Shown: positions 37,149 through 50,479, counted from the first letter of the stretch. The stretch: 64,000 nucleotides of DNA from Stenopsyche tienmushanensis (GCA_008973525.1 WACJ01000503.1:1116001-1180000); one strand, 5' to 3'. Numbers and translations: made by a program. Notes: generated from the letters alone by a model not told the origin.

Positions 37149-37496
37149 CTATCCAAAGAAAGAAAACAACGTATTTTTACAAGGGTGATTTTTTTAACCA
37201 AGTAAATTAATACGTTTTTATATCCAATAATAAAATGTATTTTAATATTATAAAATTATTTTCAATAATCTAGCGGGAATGAAATAAAAACACCGTTGAG
37301 AAAGTGTACTCCTTGAATATTTGAAACGGAGATTCGCAAGTTGTTCAGATATCAAGTTTGTTCAATTAATACTTAAATTTGAATTTAATCCGTAAAGAAA
37401 CATTTCGTTCCAATTAATTCATTGCAAATTTTCATTGAAGATTTAAGGCAGATATAGACTGTGAACTATAGAAATGTTAATGCGGTGAATATACTT

Positions 37497-37926
37497 TGTA
37501 CCCTTTCCAACGATATGCTACATGTCATACAAATCATTCAATAAGTCGTTAAACTTGAAGAGGTAGCAGTTTGCCAGGGTCAGAGTTAAGAAATAATTTT
37601 TATTATGGGCACCTCTTTCGTGTAAGTTAATTTTTTTAGCGACCCTATTCCGTAGCTCACACGGTCTCCAGATCTGACACCACTGGATTTCTATGTCTGG
37701 GGATGTGCCCTATTCCGTGGCTGGCACTCAACTAGTTTGAAAATAAAAATTCATCCAAGATTTCAAGTTATATTTGCTTGAATTTATTACGAATGAATTT
37801 TCTAAATTACTTTGCAAAAAAAAAGCGAATAATATCCGATTAATTTTATAAATATTCGAATTTACGAATAGTAGGGGAAAAGCCGATTATATTCGAATAT
37901 CGAATATTCTATTGGGAGTATAGGCG
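37497..37926 (-). mobile_element. TA/TIR element copy B, decayed
   Basis: Its right end (37830-37920) carries the same subterminal TTCGAATATCGAATATTC block and a damaged TIR (TTGGGAGTATAG for TTGGGACCCCTAG). It also holds a transposase-like scrap, RSPDLTPLDFYVWG, on the plus strand at about 37660-37705, and the segment CGATATGCTACATGTCATAC that recurs inverted at 45.16 kb. It is an inverted copy relative to 44.7 kb. The PDLTPLDF scrap points to an IS630-Tc1-mariner-type DDE transposase. Confidence 0.7.
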
Positions 37927-38709
37927 AATATATTTTTCAAAAATAATTATGTTTCTTTGATTTATCTATGAATATCAAATTTCGCTTATACATGAATTAG
38001 AATATTATCCATTAATTAATTAAAATATCATATAAATAGAAATGTTTTCTAAAAAAAATATTTTATGATTTGACCGATTTCGGTCGTTATAATATGACAA
38101 TCGACTTAGATCGAGAATGTAAATATTAGATTTCCTTTAATTATTTTATAGAAGTTTTACATATTACTTCCGGACTTAATATTGATTTTGTTAAGAGTAA
38201 ATTTGTTATAGTATGGTTTTTTTCTATAAACGTAATTTAGGTGTGGTTTAGATTAAATTTTGGATAGTATATTTCCATTTCATAATTAAAATATACATGA
38301 ATTAATTAAAATTACAATTTAAAATGTGAATGGTCTTAACTGACTTTATTGATGATAATTTAAATGCCGTTTGAATATATCAGGGATTCTAGGAACTTAT
38401 TCACCATTTTAGTCGATGTTGATTGAGCTTCGTTTGTGCACGTATACGGTGGAATAAATTTTGTGAAAAGGTTTTTGTAATGCTATTAATAATGTAAGCT
38501 TCATTTTTTGTATAAAAATTAGCGTTTTTATATAATAGATAAATCTCTAAGCTGATGAAGAACCTCAGATATTTTACTTTTTTTACAATAAATTACGAAA
38601 TGATTATAAGATCGCTAAAATGATTTTCATTATAAACAACATTTTAATAATATATGAATGTCAATGGTGGTTTGGAAAAAATAATATTTAAATGATATTT
38701 TAATGTCAG

Positions 38710-38850
38710 AATATACACAACTTCCAACAAATTTAGGAGATTGTAAATATTATTATTTCCGATAGATCGTCTCGATCCAGATTTACCTTGATTTTTAAAT
38801 CTGAAAAAAGAAATATTAAGTCGTACAAGGACGCCTGTAAGTGATTAGCG
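38710..38850 (+). repeat. SINE copy 7, body only
   Basis: Has CCAACAAATTTAGGAGAT, CGTCTCGATCCAGATTTACC and AAGTCGTACAAGGACGCC, matching the body of the copy at 34786. The tRNA-like head is absent. Confidence 0.75.
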
Positions 38851-39489
38851 TTTTACTGATTATTAAAATAATAAATAATTATCATTTTATCAATTATTCA
38901 TAAACTCACTATGTTACCTAAAAAGGCTATTTATCTGTCTTAACTTTAAGCACGTGGAAAGCAAATTTAAAACCACCACATGAAAAATTATTTCCCTGCA
39001 AAAGTCTCCTATTATTATCATCAAAATCAGATAACGGGTTTAGCATTATAAGAAGAAATAACGATCTTTGGGGAAATGAATACTTAACATAATTGAAGAG
39101 TTAACCATATCCTCTATATTTCTCAAATTTGTTTCCATCATAACATATCTCATCATGTTTTTGGAATGTGTTTTCATATTCTGCATGATGTAAAATATTT
39201 CTAATTTGTTAAAAAATTCCAGATTTTATCAATAGTAATATAGAGCTATAAAGGTGTTTCTAATGAATCGATAAAATAAAATGGCAGAGCATCTCCACCC
39301 TGCATTTAAAAATGGGTAAATTAATCATTTTGAGGGTGTGAGTTATTAAAATCTTGACTTAAAGTCAAAAATGAAATTAATTTGATTCGATCTTGAAACA
39401 TCTCGAAGAGTCAAAGCCCTCGTAAAGCACAAAAGTAATTCCCCAATTTGAATATATATTAATTTTGGGGGCGCCCTAAGTGGTTTAAA

Positions 39490-39760
39490 GGCCAATATAA
39501 GGTTCGAGCAAAATGCAAAGAATTATTAATGAATATAGTTTATCGCTCTCATCAATACCATAATGGCACTTGCCAAAATGGCAATGTTTTCGCGATCGCG
39601 TGGCAGACGCGACTGGAGCAATTAATATTCCTCAGCCGTTCCAAATTAAGATTTAACCGAGTGTGTCACTCAGACCCAATCCTGAGCATGACGATTACGG
39701 CAATCAAATTTAAGCAACCCGATCTCATTAATTGAGACAGACTCATTTGATTACTCTAGC
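39490..39760. promoter_or_regulatory. less AT-rich unique patch inside the 6 kb DIP intron
   Basis: A compact patch with higher GC than its surroundings, no repeat motif seen elsewhere in the window, and several TAAT/ATTA-type sites towards its end. It is a candidate intronic enhancer; nothing in the sequence proves function. Confidence 0.25.
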
Positions 39761-40274
39761 TCGAAATATGCCCAAATCCTAGATTCCCTCCCAATAAATA
39801 CACACAGCGATTTGCATTCATGTCACAGTATCCCCTCTATAAATATATATCTTTCTTAAGACAAATTTGCTAATTAACGTATTGAAATTTAATATCAAGT
39901 TTCTGCATTAATCCGTATTTGTATTAATAACAAATTTATTGCCTACCCAAATTGGCTTCGAAATATTCAGACTGCTCACGCTTTTGATTATCGCCCATCT
40001 CTGTTCTTTTACAGAGAAGACTCACTTTAAATATTTATATTTAGAGATAAGTATTCACAGTGCATAAATATTCATGGATCCTTTGAATTAAAGACCGCCC
40101 TTAAGATCATCATAAAATTGAACTGATATATTTTTTCGTAATATCCATAATTTATGAAAAACAACGATTTGTTTTAGGATTTGTAGATTTAAAACAGTTG
40201 TTAATAAAATACTCAGAATAATCTCAAATCAACGACCTCTCCTTGTCCGGCTCGTACTGATAAAAATCATTATA

Positions 40275-40425
40275 TTAGTGAGCTATATCTTAAATTCCGA
40301 TTATAAAGGTTTGGGTTCTAATCCAGATTATGGAAAAAAAATACTTTGTTTACAAATTTACTCTGATTTCCTAAATGTAAAAGTAAATACAGAGGCGATT
40401 AATAAAGTCTCGTCCTACATAATAA
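40275..40425 (+). repeat. SINE copy 8
   Basis: Has TTATAAAGGTTTGGGTTCTA-ATCC (diverged box B), AGATTATGG, TTTACTCTGATTTCCTAAAT and GGCGATTAATAAAGTC. Confidence 0.75.
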
Positions 40426-43162
40426 CGGATATGGTACCTCAAGAAGAAGATCTCATTAATAATACGTAAAATATTCAATATATTCGCCGAAATTCGCCTT
40501 TATTGGATCTAAACACGGAAAATATTTCAATATTTTTTTAGCATTTAATAGCAAGTAAAATATTGGTTGGTTGTGAATGTCTCACCTTTACCAAGAATAT
40601 TTATGAATATAATAGCAGTATATTCGTTATTTAAAGATGTTAGTACGATAAGCAGCGACATTTTGCACCCATTTCTATAAAGCTAATTTTTATTCCAGTC
40701 AGTGTTCAAATCAGAAAGGTCTACTAAGCTTTTCAAAATTATGGATATTGATAACTGTTTTCTAAATCTGAATAATTATACATACCGGCAATAAATTATA
40801 ATTCATAAAGCTGTTTTTTTTGTCTACAAGTGGTTTATGTTAATTATTGTTAAAAAACGTAGTCGGTTTTCAATGCTAGGGTTTCGGTAGATATGGCTAA
40901 AGTTGTAGCGCAGAAACTTGCATTGCATTGCAATATTAAGTACATATAATATTTACTATAAGTAGCTACAATATTGTTTTAGTCTTGTGAGTACAAGACA
41001 ATTATATAATATTTAATTACAAGTCTAAAAAATGTTTTAAAAGTTAGCAATGACATCATTGCGGTGTCAATATTAAAACTATAAAATGAGAGTGGAATCG
41101 CTTAATAGGAATCATTAAAAAATAATGTCGCTGCTCTCCGTATTATGAGAATATTTAATTCATACAAAAAATCCAATTTAAACATAATATGAAGAAATAT
41201 TTGCGTTTTTATTCGATTGACCCTCATTTATCAATATGAGGATTCCATAATCAAACCTAATGATGCATAAAGTCATCATTTTATACACTCGGATGAACTA
41301 GCATGAAGTTTTGAAGCAGTTTTATGTTGAAGAGTTTGATATAAGCACGTAGACTGTTTACTAACTCTCTCAGGCTTCCTTCATTTTCAATGAATTCAAT
41401 ATCAATTAATTTCGCATTATTAAAAATATATAAATTATGACATTTAGAAAGATGATATTATATAAAGGTTACTTTGACCAACTTAATTATCAGATTTTCT
41501 TCTTAAGGTTCGATATCGATTATCGGACATAGCCAATCTCTATGTGAGACTTTTCTAAGATAACGAATACTTATGTGATATTAATCACTGTTTTCAACAT
41601 ATTTAAAAAAAATATATCACAGTTTTATTAATTGAGTAGTTTATTTAAAAAATAATCGTTAGAGTAGAAAAAATAGGAAAGTGAGGATCAACGAGTGAGT
41701 GGCAATTTTTTTAATTTTAAAATTGATCTTTAATGATTGTTAAAAATCAGTCTGTCTGACATAAATAATCGTCTCAGAAATTACTCTTTCAAATTTAAGA
41801 AATTAAGCTAAGTCTAGATTATAACGATTGATCAAAAAGATTAAAATTTAAATCTCAAAAAATAGAGTTCAAGATCTAATCTATATCATCAACATTTGAT
41901 TTCATCATATTAATTCGATATTAAGTTGTATCGTTTTAAACATTATACTTACAAATATTCTTTAGCAGTACTCTCTTTAGGAACATTCGTAGCTTATTCC
42001 TATATTATCTGACAATAAAACAGTTATTTCCTTTGCATATTACCTAATTATTCTTCTTAAACTATCTTTGGATATTTGAAAGAAATATGTAAAAATAAAA
42101 TCAGTGTTTTCATTCAATTCAGCAGATTTTAAATTTCATTGTGAATACGTATTGCCTATTAAAAATGATTCAAGCTCCAAAATATATTAAAATATAATGG
42201 ACCAAAATATACAAAGGAGAAGTAATGAGTATAAACATCCCAACAGAGATCCAGATTATTTTAATGAGTCTCAAGAGGTTTCGATTCCCAGTGCAGATTG
42301 CGTGGAAGATAGAGTTAATGTACTTTACACACGTATGCAACTTTGCTAGGGATAGACATAATATTAATAAATCTGTTCGTTTTTTTTAATGCAAAATAAC
42401 CAGATAAAAATAAATAGTGGCCAAAATGTATATTATTGAACTAAATAATGTATAATATTTGAATTTTAAAATTGTATTTTTAAATACCTATATTCAATAT
42501 TTTCACCAAAGAAATAATTCTAAAATTAAGCCTGTATTCGTGCCGAAAAACTATGACTTGTGGATTACATGTATCAATTTTATACTATGCGATTTCACCC
42601 CTTTGTGATATAAAAAAATATTTATTCATCGTTGTAACGAGGTTAAATTGTATTTTCTCTATGCACTCAAATAAAATATTGCATGTTTGTTTAACATCAT
42701 TCTTGCAAATTTGCATTTTTATTGCCAAATATATACACAAAGGGTTGATACCTGGTTGAACTGTTTTTGAACGAATTCTTCATAAATGAAATATGTTCAC
42801 GTTTAAAATTTACGGAGTCAATATGCGTTCAATCACCTTAGAATATAAATTATTCACTTGACGTGTTATAATTAAGATTTTAAGGGTCGATTACAATAAT
42901 AGATTTTTATTCAATTTCTATCAAAGAAGAACCTATTTTAAAAAGTTTTATTCTGATTTTAAGTTTACAGCAGATGGCTTCTTTTTATTGAATTGCAATC
43001 ATGATATTTATATGTTTGATTATAGTTATATTTATCGGATTGAGTGACATTTCAATGCTATACTTTATAAATTGATAATATAATTTTATATTTACGTACG
43101 TTTTTCGCCTTCAAAATTGTTTATTAAAATTTTCAGTATATAATATTTCTATGTGGACTTAC

Positions 43163-43318
43163 CACTTTCTCCATTATAATTAAAATTTTCGCCATCTTCT
43201 CTTCTCCACATGACATAAGGCTCAGGATATCCGGAAGCCTTACAAACTAGGGTTACATTAGTAGCTTCTCTTACCACCAGATCAGTGGAAGTCTTCTCAT
43301 CAATTATTACAGGTGGAA
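43163..43318 (-). CDS. DIP gene, first half of Ig2
   Basis: Acceptor tttag, donor AGTG|gtaagt, 156 bp, phase 1 at both ends. It encodes VPPVIIDEKTSTDLVVRE, then ATNVTLVCKASGYPEP and YVMWRREDGENF. VPPxI and the SxDxVVRE stretch are the usual start of DIP Ig2. The first disulfide Cys is in LVCKA, the core Trp in VMWRRE, and NVT is a glycosylation sequon. The following intron is 6.0 kb, the second longest in the gene. Confidence 0.95.
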
Positions 43319-43390
43319 CTAAAATATGATATTTATTATTAAAATATATTCGAATAAATATTCAAGATTTTTTGGTGAAAATTTTCTTAC

Positions 43391-43598
43391 CAACAACTTG
43401 TAGATATCCTTGACGAGATCTCATTGGGTCCGTGTTGACCTGGCACATATAATAACCCCGATCGGATTCTTGCACATTTTTGATATGCAAATACCAAGAC
43501 CGGTGATCGTTGAATGACAAACTGATACGTGGGTTTTGTGATATGATGTTATGGTGGATGCTGAGTATCGTTTGAGTATCCACTCTCACCCATGCTAC
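43391..43598 (-). CDS. DIP gene, second half of Ig1
   Basis: Acceptor ctgcag, donor GTTG|gtaaga, 208 bp. It starts in phase 0 with VAWVRVDTQTILSIHHN and ends with GYLQVV plus one base of the next codon. It carries the core Trp of Ig1 (VAWV), the SWYLHI strand, the D-x-G-x-Y-x-C signature as DRGYYMC with the second disulfide Cys, and the family hallmark CQVNTDPMRSR before Ig2. In the family this half of Ig1 contains much of the surface that contacts Dpr partners. The upstream intron is 171 bp and the downstream one only 72 bp. Confidence 0.95.
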
Positions 43599-43769
43599 CT
43601 GCAGAAAAGCCATTTTGCATACAAAAGAGCGAAGTATAAAAGAAAAATCCTTCAGTCTATTTTTATAACAACACTGAATAATTTACTTGAAAAGCAATTT
43701 TAAGAAATGAACTCATAAAAATACGAAAAAAAATTAGAGTGCTGCAAGTATTATATTTTCATAATTTAC

Positions 43770-43874
43770 CTTAAATCCTCTAAGATTATCCTACTACACA
43801 GGCTAGTAGAGCATCTCTTCCAACTGAAACCGTTACGTTGGAAATTGGCTCAGCAAATATAGGAAATGTTGATT
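43770..43874 (-). CDS. DIP gene, first half of Ig1 (exon with a +1 frameshift)
   Basis: Acceptor tttcag, donor AAG|gtaaat. It encodes STFPIFAEP, ISNVTVSVGRDALLACVV and then DNLRGFK, the A-to-C strands of Ig1. The first disulfide Cys is in LLACVV, and there is an N-glycosylation sequon (NVT). The exon is 105 bp, where the phases of its neighbours need 104. In the minus-strand sense, after the codons for VV the sequence reads g-gat-aat. The extra G (complement of 43790 or 43791) shifts the frame and gives a stop two codons later, while DNLRGFK and the splice donor are intact in the other frame. The next exon continues as VAWVRVD in phase 0. The insertion could be an assembly error or a real lesion; all other exons are intact. 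Confidence 0.93.
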
Positions 43875-43983
43875 CTGAAACAATAAAGAAATATATAATT
43901 ATTTGCTAAAATGTACAACGATGAACTTCCAGATTGCAAATATGGATTGTATCAAAATAACAGTAATCCAATTATTAGCATAT

Positions 43984-44185
43984 TGGATTAATTCTTGGAT
44001 TCCTAACATAATGATTTATATTTAAATCCAGATTATATAAAATAAATCTCCATATCAACAATTTTGGGAAATGTGAATGTATTGATATTTTCTGCTTTGT
44101 CTGCTTTTTTGATCCGTAAAAAGTTGATTCAGGTGAATATTAAAGTTGAGGCAGGGCTAACCATGAATGATTGACTTGCAACAAT
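43984..44185 (+). repeat. SINE copy 9
   Basis: Has TTTAAATCCAGATTATA, ATCAACAATTTTGGGAAAT, ATTGATATTTTCTGC and a diverged 3' part ending in CAATTAATAAAATATC. It lies just upstream of the frameshifted Ig1 exon. Confidence 0.7.
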
Positions 44186-44711
44186 TAATAAAATATCATA
44201 TAAAAATAATTATAAATATTTTTCTTACCTTAAATCACATATATAATTGATTTTAATTCATACTTTTCAATTTTTCAATATACCCCTATCCAATTAATTT
44301 TAAGTCTATATCATACATACATGACAGTTAAAATCCAGGTTAAATTTATATAGCATCGGGATTATGGTCTCTACAGCAGTGAATTGTTAATTAAAATAAC
44401 CTCCTTCGTGTTGAAATGAATACCAAATCAAATAAATTATAAGGAGGATAAATTCTGTATTTTGTCGGTATTTTGATGTAAAAACCGAGCTGAAAACGGT
44501 GCAAAAATGTTAATACCACATTTCTTATTTGTATCTCTGTTGATACACATATTTGCATAAGCATTGAACCTAAATTGATATTAAAGAAATGATCGGACAA
44601 ATTATTCACATCTTGGACAAATCTGAGTGAGTTAAATTTGACAATCGCCTAAATTGACCAACTAAACGTGCTAACTTGTTAGTTCATAGACTTCCATTGT
44701 TAAGGTTTTGA

Positions 44712-45190
44712 CTAGGGGTCCCAATGAAATATTCGTTATTCTAATTTATTTGCCCTTTTTTCAATATTCGTAAATTCGAATATTTATAAAATAATTTAGA
44801 AAGCCTATTCGTAATAAATTCAAGGAAATATAACTTATTTGAAAACTAGTTGCGTGCGAGCTACGATATAGGGCACGTCTTTAGACAAAGAAATCCAGTG
44901 GTGTCAGATCTGGAGCCACGGAATAGGGCCGCCAAAAGAATGCCCGCAAAAGAAACCCTAATTGATATAATAATCGCCTACAGTTAAAATAAGAAAAAGG
45001 TGTTGTGCGTGCATACGAAGTACAGGTGGCCAATTCGAATAAATTTTGTAAATGAATTTAATAAAAACATTTTGAGCATAAAAAATATTTTCTAAACCCT
45101 GACCCTAGCAAATTGGTATCTCTTCAAGCTCAACGACTTATTGAATGATTTGTATGACATGTAGCATATCGTTGGAAAGTGTATAAACTA
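44712..45190 (+). mobile_element. TA/TIR element copy C
   Basis: Begins TA-GGGGTCCCAATGAAATATTC, followed by a TTCG/AATATT subterminal block. In reverse sense at about 44885-44940 it carries APDLTPLDFFV, the same transposase scrap as copy B, and at about 45140-45180 the CGATATGCTACATGTCATAC segment inverted. The distal TIR was not found, so the right border is approximate. Confidence 0.7.
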
Positions 45191-45699
45191 GATTACATTT
45201 TTAAACTAAATTAAATTCAAAAATGTTGTTAGTTTTTTGTTTAAAGAATTTAGAAGTTGATATTGGGAGCTTAGAATTATTTTTTTAAGCCAATTGCATA
45301 AAATAATGATTTATTCAGAACAAATTTCAAATTCATTCCAGATACATTTCAAAATACAAAAACAGTTATTTACTATCTAAAATTCTTATTCTAATTTAAT
45401 CATACATCTATACATTAAAAATAATAACATAAACATAGAGCTGTAATAGTCATGGTTATAGGTAATGTGCCACTGGAATACACAGTAATATAAATCAAAT
45501 TTTAAAAATCATACCAGATTCGTGTTTGTCAATTTGATTAAAAAGTAAATATGTGTGTAGAATATTGGCAGTAAGTATTAAATCTTTGTACACATAAATA
45601 TTTGTGGAACTTGGAAGTAAAAAGCACTTTATTCTGAATTTCGGTCGATAAAGTGTTATTATTGGTGTTCGACAGAATAATTAACCTCAGATATCTTGA

Positions 45700-46065
45700 A
45701 TGAGAACACGTACGAAAGAAATAATTATATTTCATTTCATGAACAACATTTTTATAAAATGTAGAAAGAAAGAAAGTTGGTGTGGTTTCAAAAAAATCAA
45801 GATATTAATGTATAATATTAAAATGACAGCTATGTTTAATAGAATTATCCAAAGAAAGGATGAAAAATATGAAGCCTTACAAAATCTTCAGCGACGATCT
45901 TTCTCAGACAGAAAAAAAATGGACGGAGATGGAAGCAGAATTCACAGTATAAAAGTAGTAAATCACAGCGCAGTGACACAAAGGCAAGCAAAAATGACAA
46001 ACTACGCGACATTCGATGAAATAAATTATTGTGGACAAAGATTGATGATATGGGGGAAAAAATAA
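45700..46065 (+). other. 121-codon open frame, no recognised family
   Basis: The predicted product is Lys/Arg-rich with no signal peptide, membrane segment or known motif. It overlaps a 94-codon frame on the other strand. With no splice or homology support inside a transposon-bearing intron, it is most likely a chance frame; it could instead be the remains of a transposon protein. Confidence 0.2.
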
Positions 46066-48939
46066 TATATCGATAAGACAATATTGTCCCTTTTGAAGCC
46101 GACAACCTGAAATTTAAATACAACCTCAAAATTCATAATCGATTATTATAAACATTTGATCAATAGTTTTCAAAGGATCTTTCGATTCAAAGCTCAAAGC
46201 CAAAATTAAGGGTTGAAGATACGAAATATTTAGCCTTGGTTGAATCAATAGTTATTAATATTTGATTATTAATATGATAAACAATAAAACCAAGACATGA
46301 AAGAACTTTCACAACTTTTATCTTCTTTTATTTATGATTCAATCTGTAATGAATTTATCCATTCGCGCGAACAAAACAATGTTCTTTTTCTGCTTACAAA
46401 AGAAAAATCGAGATTAATTTTTAGCAAAGTTCTATTAGATGATGAATTGATCAAAGGATCATGGGAAACTTTAATATTCTGTTTAAAACGCTTCAAATAT
46501 GTTTTTTAAAAACATTGTTTAAGTTTTATAACGCTCTTTCGCATAGTCGATTTAATTTTCATTCTATAGATAATATTTTTCATTTAAACCTTATATAAAT
46601 ACATAACATAAATCAAAGATCTTTGTCCATTGTTGGCATTCAAACTGTCATCTTATTAAAAAAAGGATATTGTTAAATATGAAAAGTGGACAATGACCGC
46701 TCACATCGTACATGATATCTAAAGGCTTTAGAAACATATTCTAAGAATAACACTCGAATTTCGTCCGAAAGCAATTTTATACAGTGTTATGGAAATGACG
46801 AGACAAGTATTTTTATAAAAAACTCATACATTCAATTGAATGGATAATACGCCAAATATTCTACACCGCTTGTAAAGATTTTGAATTTTTGATAGGTCAA
46901 TGTTATTGTTATTTTATGATGTATTTTTAGTTAAATCTGACAAGAAAAAGGTTACAATTTTATAAAAAGTATATAATAAATTTAGAAACGTGAAAAAATA
47001 TGAGATGTTCCACTCTAGATGTTGGGACTCATAATAACGTTTTCAGGATAGTGAGTATTAATACTCTGCTAGCCCCGAACTCTTTTTCATCGAATTATAA
47101 ATATATAAATGTAACAATAGAGTTTTGAATAATAACACAAAATAAACTAAAAATGATATATATTTAAATATATTAAGAATGCTATCATTTTTTGCCGTCA
47201 TTTGGTGAATTTAAAAATAAATGTTATCAAAGGATATTATCTCAACCATACAAGATGCGGCAGGGAATCTGCTTTATTTAAAAAATGTTATTTTTTCCAT
47301 GTTACATAGAGACATTTAATTTTATTTTTAAATTGATCAAAAATTGATGAAATCAAATGAATTTCCCTGGTGATATCCTATTATACTCAGAAAAGAGCCT
47401 TTTTGATCGTTAATGAAGGTCAATTTACAATCCATACTCTTCTTCATTTTTAATATCTGAACTAGACCATTTTTCTAAAATTGTTCTTACATACTTTGTT
47501 GTTAGCTTGGGTAAAAATAAAGCCTTGATCATATAGGTAAAAAAAGTTTGCGGAGTACTGGTTTAGAGTATCCACCTTTAAGTTAGAATTCGCAGGGTAA
47601 AAAGGTCGGTTTTATTTCCGAACAACATTGATTGTTCATTGCTGCTCTAGTTCAATTAACGATGATTCCTTGCTGCTTTAGTGCGATTAGCGACAACTCA
47701 CTAGGGATCTGATTTCCTTGTTTATTTATTTTACCAATGCGACGAAGAATATAGATATACATGAATATTTGAGATGTATCAGGGATAAAGAAGTTCAGAA
47801 GGTAATTCTTCAATTTTTTGATGAGTATCTGATTTCGCTCGTAATATCAGCACACTAGTATCGGTTTAAAAAGTTTATCATTCTAGGAATAATTCTGTGG
47901 TATATTATGCCTCGTTAAAGATTTTCTTCTCAGCTATGGTGGTAGTTAATTTTTAAAAATCATCCCATGTACTTGTAATATTTTCAATGTAAAAGGCCTT
48001 CTCATTTAAAAAATAAACCTAACATTTTTATCGTAATTTTTTTTACCCATCATTATTTTTTTTAATCATTTTGTTATCCCTTGTATTTTTCTCCCTAATA
48101 TTATAGTTAGTCCTAGAAACAAAGGTATTGTCTTTATGCTGTGATAATGTGTAAATGTATAGCATAAGCCAATGGAATCACTGTAAGCATCACTTTGATT
48201 GTCAATCTATTCTAACATTAATGTATCTGTATACATTCTAATATGTATACAGTCTAATAGAGTATTTAACATCTTTTAAAAGTCTACAAACATGCGCTAT
48301 AGATTTAATTTTTCTTTGCATTATAATTTACGTTTGAAAATCATCCAGTTACTTTATAAATGTATATTTAATGTGTTTTCATAATGAAAATTGTATTAAA
48401 TATAACTGATATTTTAGGCTATTACAGAATTAAATGTTCGTCCTTTGCAGACACCTATTCTGAAAGTTCTTTGACACCAAACGACGCTCTTTATTCTTTT
48501 ATGGAGAAACGTCTGAAATCTGGAGACAAATACAGCATTAACTTCGCACTACTCAAAAATAAAATAGTGACGTTTCTTCAGAAGAGATTTATTAAAAGTT
48601 ACATTTGAAAGAAGGTCTCGTCAAAATGTAAAGGACATCTAGTAATCACACGACTATGAATCAAATTTTTCATTTAAAGGAACGAAGAAATGTGCAATTT
48701 ACAGGTGAAGTTTTGCATGAATGACATAGGAATAAAATCCAATAATTTTTCGCTTCACAAACGATAAAAATAAATTTATCTCGCATATTCGAGCAGTGTG
48801 TATATTTTCGTATGGAAAGGCGACTTGAGCAAGTCCGTATTGTAAAAAGTAATGTATGCAAAATCGATTATGTAAGCTGTTAAAGAGCGGGAAATTTTAA
48901 TATACATATTGCGGATGAAATTTCAAAACGTAGAATGAA

Positions 48940-49150
48940 TATTAAAATTCAATGGAGTTTTTATGGGGTGGTTGGTCGTGGAGTTGGAGTGCAAGACCAA
49001 CAGGCCGGCAGATGTCGGCTTGTATTATTCATGAGACTTTCAACCCTGCTGGTGGAAATCACGACCAGGCAGGGAAGAAGGAATTTAGCAGGAAATCGAA
49101 ACGGCCTGTTTATTTTCATCTGTTTGTAAATATTTAAGCATGATGCACCG
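48940..49150. promoter_or_regulatory. less AT-rich patch in the 14 kb DIP intron
   Basis: A short patch of higher GC with two overlapping short frames but no domain, and no repeat relation to other parts of the window. A candidate conserved non-coding element; unproven. Confidence 0.2.
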
Positions 49151-50479
49151 GAGCAGGGTTGAAAAAATTAGTATGATGAGAAAATTCTTAGATGGTCTGA
49201 TGTTAAAGATATCACGGCCGCAGACGTTTACCTTTTTTCTTTAATTTATTTCAGAAGCCGTGCTGAAATAATCACGACAGTATATTTACTACATTTGAAT
49301 TCTAAATTATGTTGTTTTAGCCATGCCCTTAAGCTATTTTAAAAAGGGTCGTCTTAAGTACGTAGAGCTTTTACATGTACTTATGTGACGCCATTCGACT
49401 CTCACTGTATTATCATTAATGCCTCACCAAATACAGAGAATCGTGTGGTATTTGATGAAAACTTTTAATTGATATAATTTCCATTGCTCTATATATAGGT
49501 CGACAGTTATTCTCTTTTAGTTGTTAAAGTAATCCTGAGAGATTTCCCAAGCCATTGGCGAACCCAAAGGCATGAAAGTCCGAATGCAACTTTTCAACAA
49601 ACTTTACTGTTAAATTTGTAAACACACGTGTGTACTGCTTTTCAAATTTTATCATCAGGATGATCCTTTCTATAAACATTAATTAATATAATTTTTTTAG
49701 AAATATCATAATATAATTATTTTCATAGGAAAAAAATACGACAAGACAATGATAAATATAAAATATATTTACAAGTGCTAAAATATGTTAATATTATGTA
49801 TGGGATAGCTTGTTTATTTGTAAATCTTATATTTAATGCTCACAATTGGGGTTGCCAATACTTTTTGGGACAACTCCAGGATATATAGCCCAAATTGAAT
49901 TATACATATTTAGGTAATTTTATAGCATTATACACTGAAAAACCACGTAATATAACGTTTTTAATTCTTTTGAGGTGATTTATTTTATATACAAATAAAT
50001 ATGCAAAATAATAATGATGGTATGTTTTGTTTTACTTATTATATGAGCCGAACGAACAGACTGACATAAATTATTAGCTTGAAATAGCACTTTAGGGAAC
50101 TAGCAACCTATATTAATAGTACAGCATGTATGGCAATTTTTTGCATTGTAATTTCACTAAAATATATTTCTGTTTGAATTATGTGAAATTAAAAGATAAG
50201 GTTACCCTCTAAATATAGGGGTTGTGTTCTACATACTTTCAAGAATATCAAAATTTAAAATTCGAATAGCAGTTTTGTGACGTAAGTGCTTGAATTCAAA
50301 AAGCAGACCTTTTATATTATGTTAAATTTAAGCATAAAAATTTTAAAAATAAACTGAAAATACTTATTCATTTTGTATCGTACTCAAAAATGAATCCAAC
50401 GTAAATTAAACTCTATATTTCTCGGCAGGCTTATATTTTTGGAGGGAAAACATAAGTAATTAAACATAAAACAGTTACA

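Larger units (their letters stand above)
37149..43162 (-). other. 6.0 kb DIP intron within Ig2
   Basis: This intron splits Ig2. It contains a decayed TIR element (37497-37926), SINE copies (38710-38850 and 40275-40425) and a less AT-rich, apparently unique patch at about 39490-39760. The rest, including 40430-43100, is plain AT-rich sequence in which I see nothing further. The short open frames here are chance. Confidence 0.8.

Noticed and set aside
43770..43800. alternative GT donor inside the frameshifted exon (TGT|GTAGTA) that would bypass the extra base
   Set aside because: It would delete about nine residues between the first Cys and the core Trp of Ig1, breaking the fold, while a perfect donor is kept at the conserved position.
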